A DNA stretch of 64,000 bases from Alcaligenaceae bacterium SAGV5 (lineage in GTDB: Bacteria; Pseudomonadota; Gammaproteobacteria; Burkholderiales; Burkholderiaceae_B). The stretch's first letter is position 1. Each line of letters starts with the position of its first letter. The translations under genes and the position numbers were made by a program. Location: assembly GCA_009360345.1 (NCBI GenBank), contig SPDP01000005.1, positions 1-64,000 on the forward strand, read 5' to 3'. The notes beneath the pieces were generated by a model. That model was not told the DNA's origin and made no database searches. It was given only the letters and a program-made list of their open reading frames with translations. This document shows positions 1-9,409 of this stretch, piece by piece.

Positions 1-77
1 GCGAAGGGTGAGGAAAGCGGTTTGCAGCGGTTACGCATAAGCGGGCGCAGCGAACAGGCCGACCAAAAGAAGGGGTC

Positions 78-986
78 TTGCGGCAGGGTGGTAGCGCTGG
101 CGCCGCCGCCCCGCCCGTCGCCGAGGTCATCGACCTGCATGCGGCCGCGGCGCCAGCGCCGAGTCCGCCCGCGCCCGCCCGCGCCACCCTGCTCGACCGC
201 ATCGACTGGCGCGGGGTCTGGGAAACCTTCGTCAAGACGGTGGCCGGCCCCTGCCTGGGCTTCGCCCTCTTGATCCTGGTCTGGCAACTGGTGTCCAACG
301 CGGTCCCCGAGATCCCCACGCCCGCCGTGACGGGCAAGGCCGCCCTGGCGCTGTTCTCCGATCCGTTCTACGACAATGGCCCGAACGACCAGGGCATAGG
401 ATGGAACCTGCTGTCGTCGCTGCGGCGCGTGGCCATCGGCTTCGGCCTGGCGGCGCTGGTGGGCATCCCGGCCGGCTTCATCATCGGCCGCTTCGCCGCG
501 GTCAGCGCGGTGGTCTCGCCCCTGATCAGCCTGCTGCGCCCGGTGTCGCCGCTGGCGTGGCTGCCGCTGGGCCTGCTGCTGTTCAAGGCGGCCAACCTGG
601 CCGCCATCTGGGCGATCTTCATCTGTTCCATCTGGCCGATGATCATCAATACCGCGGTCGGCGTGACACGCGTGCCGCAGGACTACATGAACGTGGCGCG
701 GGTGCTGAAGCTGTCCGAATGGAAGGTGATGACGCGCGTGCTGCTTCCCGCCGTGCTGCCCTACATGCTGACCGGCGTGCGGCTGTCCATCAGCACCGCC
801 TGGCTGGTGATCGTCGCCGCGGAAATGCTGACCGGCGGCGTGGGCATCGGCTTCTGGCTGTGGGACGAATGGAACAACCTCAAGGTCGAGCACATCGTCA
901 TCGCCATCTTCGTGATCGGCATCGTCGGCCTGGTGCTGGAAGTCCTGCTGACCCAACTGGTCAAGCGTTTCACCTACGCCGACTGA
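78..986 (+). CDS. nrtB: Nitrate-type ABC transporter permease
   Basis: Inner-membrane permease of the NrtB/CmpB/SsuC family, which moves nitrate or nitrite into the cytoplasm with an ATPase and a periplasmic binding protein. The 302-residue product has a Pro/Ala-rich N-terminal tail of about 50 residues, then several hydrophobic segments and the cytoplasmic EAA-type loop (ARVLKLSEWKVMTRVLLPA) that docks on the ATPase. The start is TTG at 78; the frame is open only from position 12 and holds no ATG or GTG before it, and a GAAGGGG stretch lies just upstream. An nrtA-type binding-protein gene probably lies left of the window (inference). The ATPase gene follows after 18 nt. Nitrate specificity is inferred from the neighbours. 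Confidence 0.85.
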   Translation: MRQGGSAGAAAPPVAEVIDLHAAAAPAPSPPAPARATLLDRIDWRGVWETFVKTVAGPCLGFALLILVWQLVSNAVPEIPTPAVTGKAALALFSDPFYDNGPNDQGIGWNLLSSLRRVAIGFGLAALVGIPAGFIIGRFAAVSAVVSPLISLLRPVSPLAWLPLGLLLFKAANLAAIWAIFICSIWPMIINTAVGVTRVPQDYMNVARVLKLSEWKVMTRVLLPAVLPYMLTGVRLSISTAWLVIVAAEMLTGGVGIGFWLWDEWNNLKVEHIVIAIFVIGIVGLVLEVLLTQLVKRFTYAD

Positions 987-1004
987 CACCACCTAGGAAT
1001 CGCC

Positions 1005-1805
1005 ATGGACAAGTTCCTCAGCATCGAAAACGTGGGCCAAGTGTTCAAAACGCGCAAGGGCAGCTTCGTGGCCCTGCGCGACATCGACCTGACCGTCTCC
1101 AAGGGCGAGTTCATTTCCCTGATCGGCCATTCGGGTTGCGGCAAGTCGACGCTGCTCAATCTCGTGGCGGGCCTGACGCGGCCGACGTCCGGCGCGCTCA
1201 TCTGCGCCGGGCGCGAGATCGACGGCCCCGGTCCCGAGCGCGCGGTGGTGTTCCAGAACCACTCGCTGCTGCCCTGGCTGAGCTGCTACAAGAACATTCA
1301 CCTGGGCGTGGAACGGGTGTTCGGCGCCACCGAGAGCAAGACCCGGCTGCGCGAACGCACACTGGCCGCGCTGCAACTGGTGGGCCTGGCCCACGCCGAG
1401 CACAAGCTGCCGCACGAAATCTCGGGCGGCATGAAGCAACGCGTGGGCATCGCCCGCGCGCTGGCGATCGAGCCCGACGTGCTGCTGATGGACGAGCCTT
1501 TCGGCGCGCTGGACGCATTGACCCGCGCGCACTTGCAGGACGAGTTGCTGGAGATCGTGGCCAAGACGGCCAGCACGGTGATCATGGTCACGCACGACGT
1601 GGACGAGGCGGTGCTGCTGTCGGACCGCATCGTGATGCTGACCAACGGCCCGGCCGCGACGATAGGCGAGATCCTGGACGTGCGCCTGCCCCGGCCGCGC
1701 AGCCGGGTCGAACTGGCCGACGACGAGCACTACCACGCCTGCCGCACGGCCGTCATCGATTTCCTCTATCGCAAGCAGAGCCACCCCACCCGCCAGGCCG
1801 CATAG
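1005..1805 (+). CDS. nrtD: Nitrate-type ABC transporter ATP-binding protein
   Basis: ATPase that powers the NrtB permease. The 266-residue product is a single nucleotide-binding domain of normal length. Visible motifs are Walker A (GHSGCGKST, near residue 42), the Q-loop (VVFQNHSLLPW), the signature ISGGMKQR, Walker B with D-loop (VLLMDEPFGALD) and the switch His in VMVTHDVDEA. It lacks the long C-terminal binding-protein-like domain of NrtC, so NrtD is the better name. The ATG follows an AGGAA sequence. It sits between nrtB and the nasT regulator in one operon. Confidence 0.88.
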   Translation: MDKFLSIENVGQVFKTRKGSFVALRDIDLTVSKGEFISLIGHSGCGKSTLLNLVAGLTRPTSGALICAGREIDGPGPERAVVFQNHSLLPWLSCYKNIHLGVERVFGATESKTRLRERTLAALQLVGLAHAEHKLPHEISGGMKQRVGIARALAIEPDVLLMDEPFGALDALTRAHLQDELLEIVAKTASTVIMVTHDVDEAVLLSDRIVMLTNGPAATIGEILDVRLPRPRSRVELADDEHYHACRTAVIDFLYRKQSHPTRQAA

Positions 1806-1815
1806 CGATCTTCCC

Positions 1816-2394
1816 ATGCCCCGAGTCCTGCTGGTCAACGACACCGACAAGCCCATCGCCGAACTGCGCGAGGCCTTGCAGCGGGCCGGCTACGAGATCC
1901 TGGCCGACGTCGCGCATGCCCGCGCGCTGTTGCATGCCGTCGAGACCCAGCGGCCTGACGTGATCCTGATCGACACCGAATCGCCCACCCGCGACACGCT
2001 GGAACAACTGGCGGTCATGAACGCCGCCGCGCCGCGGCCGGTGGTCATGTTCTCGGACGCCGCCGACCAGTCCGTCATCCGGGCCGCGGTGCGCGCGGGG
2101 GTCACGACCTACGTGGTCGACGGCATGGCGCCCGGGAAACTGGCCCCCATCCTGGAAGTGGCCTGTGCCCGCTTCGACGAGGAAGACAAGCTGCGGCGGC
2201 GTCTGGCCGAGGTCGAGCAACAACTGGCCGATCGCAAGGACGTCGACCGCGCCAAGGGATGGCTGATGGACCGGCACGGACTGGGCGAGGCCGAGGCGTT
2301 CGAACTGCTGCGCGGCCAGGCCATGAAACAGGGCGTCCGGCTGGGCGACGTCGCGCGGCAGGTGCTGTCGCTGTCGGACCCGCCGCGCCCATGA
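1816..2394 (+). CDS. nasT: ANTAR-domain transcription antiterminator NasT
   Basis: RNA-binding regulator that lets RNA polymerase pass leader terminators of nitrate/nitrite assimilation operons. The 192-residue product has a receiver-like N-terminal domain (D9, D53 in VILIDTESP, K near the end), a helical linker and a C-terminal ANTAR domain of about 55 residues that includes KGWLMDRHGLGEAEAFELLR. In the characterised systems NasS binds and silences NasT when nitrate is absent. The nasS gene is immediately downstream, overlapping or nearly so. A structured leader that could be the target lies upstream of nirB at about 3755-3888. Confidence 0.86.
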   Translation: MPRVLLVNDTDKPIAELREALQRAGYEILADVAHARALLHAVETQRPDVILIDTESPTRDTLEQLAVMNAAAPRPVVMFSDAADQSVIRAAVRAGVTTYVVDGMAPGKLAPILEVACARFDEEDKLRRRLAEVEQQLADRKDVDRAKGWLMDRHGLGEAEAFELLRGQAMKQGVRLGDVARQVLSLSDPPRP

Positions 2395-2408
2395 ACGGAG
2401 ATACCCCG

Positions 2409-3569
2409 ATGTCCCTCTCTCCTCCGACCCCGCAGGCGGGCCGCGTGATCGCGGGATCCGACGCGCCCGAAAAACGCCAGCTGCGCGTGGGCTTCATCGC
2501 GCTGACCGATTGCGCGCCACTGGTCATCGCGGTGGCGCGAGGCTACGACCGCAAGTACGGGCTGGAGATCATCCTGCAACGGCAACCCTCGTGGGCCGCG
2601 GTGCGCGACAAGCTGCTGGCGGGCGACCTGGACGCCTCGCACGCGCTGTACGGACTGGGATACGGCATCCAGCTGGGCCTGGGCGGACCGCAGCGGGACA
2701 TGGCGATGCTGATGTCGCTGAACCAGGGTGGCCAGGCCATCACGCTGTCGCGCGCGCTGGCCTCCCGGGCGCGCGATGGCGCGGCGCTGGCGCGTTTCAT
2801 CCACGGCGCCGCCACTCGCCCCACCTTCGCCCATACGTTCCCGACCGGCTCCCACGCCATGCTGCTGTACTACTGGCTGGCCGCGCACGGCGTCCATCCC
2901 CTGCGCGACGTGCGCAGCACGGTCATCCCGCCGCCCCAGATGGCCGAAGCCCTGCGGCGCGGCGACGTGGACGGCTATTGCGTGGGCGAACCCTGGAACG
3001 CCCTGGCGCAGAGCGAGGGCAAGGGCATCACCGTCGCCCTGACTTCGGAAGTGTGGCCCAATCATCCCGAGAAGGTGCTGGCCTGCACCCGCGACTTCGC
3101 CGATAGCCATCCGCACACGGCGCGGGCGCTGATCATGGCCTTGCTGGAAGCCTGCCGCTACCTGGACGTGCCGGCCCACCGGGAAGAGGCGGCGTCATGG
3201 CTGGCGCTGCCCGATTTCGTCGACGCGCCGCGCGACGTGATCGCCTCGCGCCTCTTGCCCGAGAAGGCCGCGGACGGCAGCGCGCCAGGCATACGGTTCT
3301 TCGCCGACGGCGAGGCGAACTTTCCGTATCTGTCGGACGGCATGTGGATGGCCACCCAGTACCGGCGGTGGGGCATGCTGCGCGACGATCCGGACTACCT
3401 GCGGGTCGCGCAATCCATCAACCGGCTGGACCTGTATCGCGAGGCAGCCGCGCAAGTGGGCGTGGCGGTGCCGGTATCCACCATGCGTTCCAGCCGGCTC
3501 ATCGACGGCCGGACCTGGGACGGCGGACATGCCGCGGGCTACGCACGCGGCTTCGATATCCAGGCCTGA
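2409..3569 (+). CDS. nasS: NasS-type nitrate sensor (NrtA-like, cytoplasmic)
   Basis: NrtA/CmpA-family solute-binding protein of about 386 residues without a signal peptide: the N-terminus is polar and leads directly into the first binding-fold strand (LRVGFIALTDCAPLVIAV). This points to NasS, the cytoplasmic nitrate sensor that sequesters NasT, rather than a transport component. I chose the ATG at 2409 because GGAG lies eight bases upstream. An in-frame ATG at 2391 overlaps the nasT stop as ATGA and would add six residues. The residues VGEPWNALAQ and the TxxxG-type binding loops are typical of the family. Nitrate binding is inferred. Confidence 0.82.
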   Translation: MSLSPPTPQAGRVIAGSDAPEKRQLRVGFIALTDCAPLVIAVARGYDRKYGLEIILQRQPSWAAVRDKLLAGDLDASHALYGLGYGIQLGLGGPQRDMAMLMSLNQGGQAITLSRALASRARDGAALARFIHGAATRPTFAHTFPTGSHAMLLYYWLAAHGVHPLRDVRSTVIPPPQMAEALRRGDVDGYCVGEPWNALAQSEGKGITVALTSEVWPNHPEKVLACTRDFADSHPHTARALIMALLEACRYLDVPAHREEAASWLALPDFVDAPRDVIASRLLPEKAADGSAPGIRFFADGEANFPYLSDGMWMATQYRRWGMLRDDPDYLRVAQSINRLDLYREAAAQVGVAVPVSTMRSSRLIDGRTWDGGHAAGYARGFDIQA

Positions 3570-3729
3570 CGGCGCGGCGCCGGCGCGCGCGGATCGGGCA
3601 TGGGCCGCCCCTCGGGGGTGCGCCGCGCGCCGGAACGCACAAGGCCGGTGCGTCGAAGCCGGCGCGCCCTTCCCGGCCTTTCCGGCCGGTGCCTGGAAAC
3701 GCCCGGCATCGCGGGCACCCTGGCGATCC

Positions 3730-3745
3730 GGCACACACCTTGCTT
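3730..3745 (+). promoter_or_regulatory. Sigma-54 (-24/-12) promoter candidate for nirB
   Basis: GG at 3730-3731 and GC at 3742-3743 are exactly 10 nt apart in the sequence CGGCACACACCTTGCTT, close to the sigma-54 consensus TGGCAC-N5-TTGCW. It lies about 145 bases upstream of nirB and would start transcription near 3755, just before the leader hairpins. This fits NtrC-dependent control of nitrogen assimilation. I did not identify an NtrC enhancer. Confidence 0.6.
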
Positions 3746-3757
3746 AACCCAGGATGC

Positions 3758-3859
3758 GGCCGCCTGCGCGGCCCGCACCCAGGCCGCCGGCACCAACGGC
3801 GGCCCGATCCCGGACAACGGCGTCCCCTCGCAGCCATGCTGCGGCGGGACGCCGTTGTC
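3758..3859 (+). promoter_or_regulatory. Structured nirB leader, likely NasT target
   Basis: Three dyads follow one another between the sigma-54 promoter and nirB. The first is GGCCGC/GCGGCC at 3758-3773 with a 4-nt loop. The second is GGCCGCCG/CGGCGGCC at 3782-3804 with a 7-nt loop. The third is a perfect 14-bp stem, 3813-3826 with 3846-3859, capped by an inner CGCAGC/GCTGCG hairpin. The third resembles the terminator stem of an antitermination leader, but only a weak T-rich tail (GCTTCC) follows it. The remaining sequence of this 320-base gap (3570-3757) shows no gene. Confidence 0.5.
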
Positions 3860-3888
3860 GCTTCCGGAACTGTCTGACCGAGTCGAAC

Positions 3889-6336
3889 ATGATGAACCGA
3901 TCGAAACTGGTTGTAGTGGGCAACGGCATGGCGGGCATACGCACGCTCGAAGAGCTCCTGGCGCTGGCGCCCGACCGCTACGACATCACGGTTTTCGGCG
4001 CCGAGCCGCACCCGAATTACAACCGCATCCTGCTGTCCCCGGTCCTGGCCGGCGAACAGGACTTCCAGGACATCGTGCTCAACCCCCTGTCCTGGTACGA
4101 GAAGCACGGCATCGCCCTGCGCACCGGCACGCCGGTCGCGCGCATCGACCGTCGCCGCCGCGTGGTGATCGCGGCCGACGGCGCCGAGTCCCCCTACGAC
4201 CGCCTGCTGCTGGCTACCGGATCCAACCCTTTCATCCTGCCGATACCGGGCAAGGACCTGGACGGCGTCATCACCTACCGCGACATCCAGGACACGCAGA
4301 AGATGATCGCGGCGGCCCGCACCCAGCGCCGCGCGATCGTCATCGGCGGCGGCCTGCTGGGCCTGGAAGCGGCCAACGGCCTGAAGCTGCGCGGCATGGA
4401 GGTAAGCGTGGTGCATCTGGGCGACTGGCTGCTGGAGCGCCAGCTCGACCGCACGGCGGGCAAGATGCTGGAAGCGTCGCTGGCGGATCGCGGCCTGGAC
4501 TTCCTCCTGGGCCGCTCGACCAGCGAAATCCTGGGCGACGAGGCCGGCCGCGTGCGCGGGGTGCGCTTCAAGGACGGCACGCAGATCGAGGCCGACCTGG
4601 TGGTGATGGCCGTGGGCATCCGGCCCAACACGGCGCTGGCCGAGGCAGCCGGGCTGCACTGCCGCAACGGCGTCGTCGTCAACGACGTGCTGCAGACCTT
4701 CGACCCGCGCATCTACGCCGTGGGCGAATGCGTCAACCATCGCGGCACCGCCTATGGCCTGGTGGCGCCACTGTTCGAGATGGCCAAGGTGGCCGCCAAC
4801 CACCTGGCCGAGCTGGGCTACGGCGCGTACAAGGGCTCGGTGCTGTCGACCAAGCTCAAGGTCACGGGTATCGACCTGTTCTCGGCCGGCGACTTCACCG
4901 GCGGCGGGGACACCGAGGACATCGTGCTGTCCGATCCGGCCGGTGGCGTCTACAAGCGGCTGGTCATCAAGGACGACAAGCTGGTCGGCGCCTGCCTGTA
5001 CGGCGACACCGTGGATGGTGCGTGGTACTTCAAGCTGCTGCGCGAGGGCCGGGCCATCGGCGAACTGCGCGACCGGCTGATGTTCGGCGAATCGAGCGTC
5101 GGCGATGCCGGCGTGCAGGGACAGAGCCGGGCGGCCGCCATGCAGGACAGCGACGAGGTATGCGGCTGCAACGGCGTCTGCAAGGGCACGATCGTGCGCG
5201 CCATCCAGGACCAGGGCCTGTTCACCGTGGACGACGTCAAGAAACACACCAAGGCCGCCAGCTCCTGCGGCTCGTGCACCGGCCTGGTGGAACAGATCCT
5301 GATGAACACGCTGGGCTCGAACTTCCAGGAAGCGCCCAAGACCAAGGCGGTGTGCGGCTGCACGGACCACAGCCACGCGGCGCTGCGCCAGGCCATACGC
5401 GAACACAAACTGCTGAGCCACGCCCAGGTCCACGACTTCATGGACTGGCGCACGCCCAACGGCTGCAGCACCTGCCGGCCCGCGATCAACTACTACCTGG
5501 TCTCGACCTGGCCGCACGAGGCGGTGGACGACCCGCAAAGCCGTTTCATCAACGAACGCGCGCACGCCAACATCCAGAAGGACGGCACTTTTTCGGTGGT
5601 GCCGCAGATGAAGGGCGGCGTCACGAACGCCGCCGAGCTGCGCCGCATCGCCGACGTGGCTGACAGGTATGCCATCCCCATGGTCAAGGTCACGGGCGGA
5701 CAGCGCATCGACCTGCTGGGCGTGAAGAAGGAAGACCTGGTGTCGGTCTGGCGCGACCTGGGCATGAACTCCGGCCATGCCTACGGCAAGTCCATCCGCA
5801 CCGTGAAGACCTGCGTGGGCATGGAGTTCTGCCGCTTCGGCACGCAGAACAGCACGCAGATGGGCATTGAACTGGAGACCATGCTGGCCAACATGTGGAG
5901 CCCGCACAAGGTCAAGCTGGCGGTGTCGGGCTGTCCGCGCAACTGCGCCGAATCGGGCATCAAGGACGTGGGCGTGATCGCGGTCGACAGTGGCTGGGAA
6001 ATCCATGTCGGCGGCAACGGCGGCATCAAGACCGAGGTGGCGCAGTTCCTGGCCAAGGTCAGGACGCCGGAAGAGGTCAAGGAATATGCCGGCGCCTTCC
6101 TGCAACTCTACCGGGAAGAGGCCTGGTACCTGGACCGGACCGTGCACTACGTCGAGCGCGTGGGCCTGGACTACGTCAAGCGCCGGATCGTCGAGGACCC
6201 GGAAGGCCGCCGCGCGCTGCACGAGCGGCTGCTGCATGCCTTGCAGGGCTTGCGCGACCCGTGGGCCGAGCGGGTGGCCGGCAAGGCCGCCCGCGAGTAC
6301 ATCCCCCTGAAACTGGTCTCCGAGGAAGTCGCATGA
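3889..6336 (+). CDS. nirB: Assimilatory nitrite reductase [NAD(P)H] large subunit
   Basis: Reduces nitrite to ammonium in the cytoplasm with NAD(P)H. About 815 residues with the full family architecture: N-terminal FAD/NAD(P)H oxidoreductase (VVVGNGMAG; second nucleotide fold VIGGGLLGLEA), BFD-like [2Fe-2S] segments around residues 423-460 (CGCNGVCKG, SSCGSCTG) and 487-527 (CGCTDHS, CSTCRP), then a sulfite/nitrite reductase half-domain and the siroheme-[4Fe-4S] ligands TCVGMEFC (near 640) and SGCPRNC (near 680). Start is ATG 3889 or the adjacent ATG 3892; no strong ribosome site distinguishes them. It overlaps nirD by ATGA. Confidence 0.95.
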   Translation: MMNRSKLVVVGNGMAGIRTLEELLALAPDRYDITVFGAEPHPNYNRILLSPVLAGEQDFQDIVLNPLSWYEKHGIALRTGTPVARIDRRRRVVIAADGAESPYDRLLLATGSNPFILPIPGKDLDGVITYRDIQDTQKMIAAARTQRRAIVIGGGLLGLEAANGLKLRGMEVSVVHLGDWLLERQLDRTAGKMLEASLADRGLDFLLGRSTSEILGDEAGRVRGVRFKDGTQIEADLVVMAVGIRPNTALAEAAGLHCRNGVVVNDVLQTFDPRIYAVGECVNHRGTAYGLVAPLFEMAKVAANHLAELGYGAYKGSVLSTKLKVTGIDLFSAGDFTGGGDTEDIVLSDPAGGVYKRLVIKDDKLVGACLYGDTVDGAWYFKLLREGRAIGELRDRLMFGESSVGDAGVQGQSRAAAMQDSDEVCGCNGVCKGTIVRAIQDQGLFTVDDVKKHTKAASSCGSCTGLVEQILMNTLGSNFQEAPKTKAVCGCTDHSHAALRQAIREHKLLSHAQVHDFMDWRTPNGCSTCRPAINYYLVSTWPHEAVDDPQSRFINERAHANIQKDGTFSVVPQMKGGVTNAAELRRIADVADRYAIPMVKVTGGQRIDLLGVKKEDLVSVWRDLGMNSGHAYGKSIRTVKTCVGMEFCRFGTQNSTQMGIELETMLANMWSPHKVKLAVSGCPRNCAESGIKDVGVIAVDSGWEIHVGGNGGIKTEVAQFLAKVRTPEEVKEYAGAFLQLYREEAWYLDRTVHYVERVGLDYVKRRIVEDPEGRRALHERLLHALQGLRDPWAERVAGKAAREYIPLKLVSEEVA

Positions 6337-6662
6337 TGAGCGCCAATGACGCACACCCCTGGGTCCGCCTGTGCCTGGTGGACGATATCCCGCGCCTGGG
6401 CAGCCGCGTCGTCGAGCGCGCGCAGGGCAACCTGGCGGTGTTCCGCACCGCGCAGGACAAAGTCTTCGCGCTGCTCGACCGCTGCCCCCACAAGGCCGGG
6501 CCGCTGTCGCAAGGCATCGTGCACGGCGAGTCCGTGACGTGCCCGCTGCACGGCTGGCAACTGGGGCTGGAGGACGGCCGCGCCCGCGCGCCCGACGAGG
6601 GATGCGCGCGGCGCTTCTCCGTGCGCGTGGACGAAGGCGTGGTCTACCTGGACCTGGACTGA
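6333..6662 (+). CDS. nirD: Nitrite reductase small subunit
   Basis: Rieske-like small subunit of NADH nitrite reductase, 109 residues, usual length for NirD. It keeps the cluster-binding pattern CPHKAGPLS ... CPLHGW, which many NirD proteins have lost. The ATG at 6333 overlaps the nirB stop, so the two are probably translationally coupled. The nitrate reductase gene follows after 15 nt. Confidence 0.9.
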   Translation: MMSANDAHPWVRLCLVDDIPRLGSRVVERAQGNLAVFRTAQDKVFALLDRCPHKAGPLSQGIVHGESVTCPLHGWQLGLEDGRARAPDEGCARRFSVRVDEGVVYLDLD

Positions 6663-6677
6663 AGACGGGAGACCATC

Positions 6678-9386
6678 ATGGGCGAGGCACGAACCACCGC
6701 GTCGACCTGCTGCTACTGCGGCGTGGGCTGCGGCGTCCTGATCGACAGCGAGGACGGCCGCATCACGGGCGTGCGCGGCGACCCTGGCCATCCGGCCAAT
6801 GCCGGCAGGCTGTGCTCCAAGGGCCTGTCGCTGGCGCAGACCGCGCAAAGCGATGCCGGCCGGGCGCTGCACCCGGCCTGGCGGCCGCGGCGCGACGCGG
6901 CGCTGGAGCCGATCGACTGGGACACCGCGCTGGACCACGTGGCCGCACGGCTGGCCGACGTCGTACGCCGGCACGGCCCCGACGCGGTGGCCTTCTACGT
7001 GTCCGGACAGTTGCTGACCGAGGACTATTACGTCTTCAACAAACTGGCCAAGGGGCTGGTCGGCACCAACAACATCGACACGAACTCCCGCCTGTGCATG
7101 TCCAGCGCCGTGACCGGCTACAAGCTGTCGCTGGGCGCCGACGGGCCGCCCACCTGCTACGAGGACCTGGACCACGCGCACACGGTATTGATCGCCGGCA
7201 GCAACATGGCCTACGCCCATCCCGTGCTGTACCGCCGGCTGGAAGCGGCGCGCGAAGCGCGCCCCGGCACCCGCTGGATCGTCGTGGACCCGCGGCGTAC
7301 CGACACCGCGGCGATGGCCGACCTGCACCTGCCGATCCAGCCTGGCACCGACGTCGCGCTGTTCAACGGCATGTTGCACCACCTGATCTGGGAAGGCTGG
7401 CTGGACGCCGACCACATCGCCGGCAGCACCGAGGGCTTCGACGCCGTCAAGCGCATGGTGCGCGACACCTCCCCCTCGACCGCCGCGGCGCTGTGCGGCA
7501 TCCGCGAGCGCGACCTGTGCCAGGCGGCCGAATGGTTCGCCCGCAGTCCCGCCACGCTGTCCCTGTATTGCATGGGCCTGAACCAGTCCAGCCACGGCAC
7601 GGACAAGAACCTGGCCCTGATCAACCTGCACCTGGCCACCGGGCAGATCGGCCGCGCCGGCGCGGGACCGTTCTCTCTGACCGGCCAGCCCAACGCCATG
7701 GGCGGCCGCGAGGTGGGCGGCATGGCGACCATGCTGGCCGCCCACCGGGACATCGCCAGCGCGACGGACCGCGCCGAGGTGGCCGCCTTCTGGGGCGTGG
7801 ATGCGGTCTCCGGACGGCCGGGGCTGACCGCCGTCGACATGTTCGAAGCCCTGGAGACCGGCAAGGTCAAGGCGATATGGATCGCCTGCACCAACCCGGC
7901 CCATTCCCTGCCGGATCTTGCGGCCGTGCGCCGCGCGCTGCGGCGGGCCGAGCTGGTGGTGGTGCAGGAGGCCTATGCCGACACCGATACGGTGGCCTAC
8001 GCCGACGTCTTGCTGCCGGCTTCGAGCTGGGGCGAGAAGGACGGCACCGTCACGAACTCGGAACGGCGCATCTCGCGCGTGCGGCCCGCCGTGGCGCCTC
8101 CCGGCGAGGCCCGCGCCGACTGGCGCATCGCGGCCGAGGTCGGGCGGCGGATGCAGGCGCTGCTCCGTCCAGCCGCCCCGGACCTGTTCCCCTACCAGAC
8201 GGCGCGCGCGATTTTCGACGAACACCGCGCGCTGACCCACGGCCGGGACCTGGATATCGGCGGCCTGGACTACGACCTGCTCGAAATACGCGGCCCCCAG
8301 CAATGGCCCTTCCCCCCCGGCCAGGACACCGGCCTCGCCCGGCGCTACACCGACGGCCGCTATGCGACCCGCTCCGGGCGCGCCCGCTTCCACCCCGTCG
8401 TCTACCGGCCCGTGGCGGCCGCGACCAGCGCGCGCCATCCTTTCCACCTGACCACGGGCCGGCTGCGCGATCAATGGCACGGCATGAGCCGGACCGGCCG
8501 CGTCGCCCAGGCGTTCTCGCACGCGCCCGACCCCACGCTGGACATGCATCCGGCCGACGCCTCCCGGCGTGGGCTGTCGGAAGGCGACCTGGTGCGCGTC
8601 ATCAGCCGCGACGGCGCCATGGTCCTGCCGCTGCGGCTGACGGACGACCTGCCTCCGGGCACCCTGTTCGCGGCCATGCATTGGAACGGACAGTTCCTGA
8701 ACAGCGGCGGCATCAACGAAGTGTGCAACGCCGCCGTGGACGACAAGTCCTTCCAACCCGAGCTCAAACACAGCGCGGTCCGGATCGAGAAGGCGGACCT
8801 GGGATGGCGGGTCCGCGCCGCGGTCCAGGCAACGGACCAGGAGGACGCCCTGCGCCTGCGCGCCGGGCTGCAGCCCCTGCTGGCGTCTTGCGGATACGCG
8901 GCGCTGGGCCTGCGCGGCGACGCCGCGCGGTCCGTGCTGGCGCTGACCGCGGCGATGGCGGCCCCGGACGAAGCCTGGCTGGATGCGCTGGCCGCCGCGC
9001 TGGGCATGGGCGCGAGCCCCGATGTCCTCGAATACCGCGACCGGCGGCAGGGCGTACGCAAATGCGCGCGCTGGGACACCGGACAGTTGCGCGCCTTCGC
9101 GCTGGCCGGCGACGTGGGCCATGCCGAGCCGCTGATCGAACGCCTGCTGTCCGACGCCCCGTGGAGCGGTTCACGCCTGCGCGTCTTCACGCCCGATGGC
9201 GGCGCGCCCGCGCGGGACCGCACGATCTGCCAATGCAAGGGCGTGCCCGAATCGGCCATCTCCGCCGCCATCGCGCGCGGCGCCGATGTCGCGGCACTGA
9301 AAGCCACCCTGGGCTGCGGGACCGTGTGCGGCTCCTGCGTGCCCGAACTGACCCGCCTGTGCGGGACCTCGCGGATGTCGGCATGA
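6678..9386 (+). CDS. nasA: Assimilatory nitrate reductase catalytic subunit
   Basis: Molybdopterin enzyme that reduces nitrate to nitrite in the cytoplasm, 902 residues. The N-terminus has the [4Fe-4S] ligands C11-x2-C14-x3-C18 and C46. The molybdopterin oxidoreductase domain follows (NTNSRLCMSSAVTGYK; SHGTDKN; GQPNAMGGREVGG), then the molydopterin dinucleotide-binding domain. The last 60 residues form an extra BFD-like [2Fe-2S] domain (C851, C853, C884, C887), as in Klebsiella-type NasA. Its electron donor is not obvious here, since no separate NasC-type flavoprotein lies in the operon. No Tat signal, which agrees with a cytoplasmic enzyme. Confidence 0.93.
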   Translation: MGEARTTASTCCYCGVGCGVLIDSEDGRITGVRGDPGHPANAGRLCSKGLSLAQTAQSDAGRALHPAWRPRRDAALEPIDWDTALDHVAARLADVVRRHGPDAVAFYVSGQLLTEDYYVFNKLAKGLVGTNNIDTNSRLCMSSAVTGYKLSLGADGPPTCYEDLDHAHTVLIAGSNMAYAHPVLYRRLEAAREARPGTRWIVVDPRRTDTAAMADLHLPIQPGTDVALFNGMLHHLIWEGWLDADHIAGSTEGFDAVKRMVRDTSPSTAAALCGIRERDLCQAAEWFARSPATLSLYCMGLNQSSHGTDKNLALINLHLATGQIGRAGAGPFSLTGQPNAMGGREVGGMATMLAAHRDIASATDRAEVAAFWGVDAVSGRPGLTAVDMFEALETGKVKAIWIACTNPAHSLPDLAAVRRALRRAELVVVQEAYADTDTVAYADVLLPASSWGEKDGTVTNSERRISRVRPAVAPPGEARADWRIAAEVGRRMQALLRPAAPDLFPYQTARAIFDEHRALTHGRDLDIGGLDYDLLEIRGPQQWPFPPGQDTGLARRYTDGRYATRSGRARFHPVVYRPVAAATSARHPFHLTTGRLRDQWHGMSRTGRVAQAFSHAPDPTLDMHPADASRRGLSEGDLVRVISRDGAMVLPLRLTDDLPPGTLFAAMHWNGQFLNSGGINEVCNAAVDDKSFQPELKHSAVRIEKADLGWRVRAAVQATDQEDALRLRAGLQPLLASCGYAALGLRGDAARSVLALTAAMAAPDEAWLDALAAALGMGASPDVLEYRDRRQGVRKCARWDTGQLRAFALAGDVGHAEPLIERLLSDAPWSGSRLRVFTPDGGAPARDRTICQCKGVPESAISAAIARGADVAALKATLGCGTVCGSCVPELTRLCGTSRMSA

Positions 9387-9409
9387 GTCCGCGACAACAG
9401 GAGGATGAG

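Noticed and set aside
3499-6354. 951-codon open frame on the - strand opposite nirB
   Set aside because: Mirror of nirB in GC-rich DNA; His/Ala/Gln-rich, no domain pattern, and nirB is unambiguous.
6171-9122. 983-codon open frame on the - strand opposite nirD/nasA
   Set aside because: Same cause; low-complexity composition and no ribosome site, while nasA carries full motifs.
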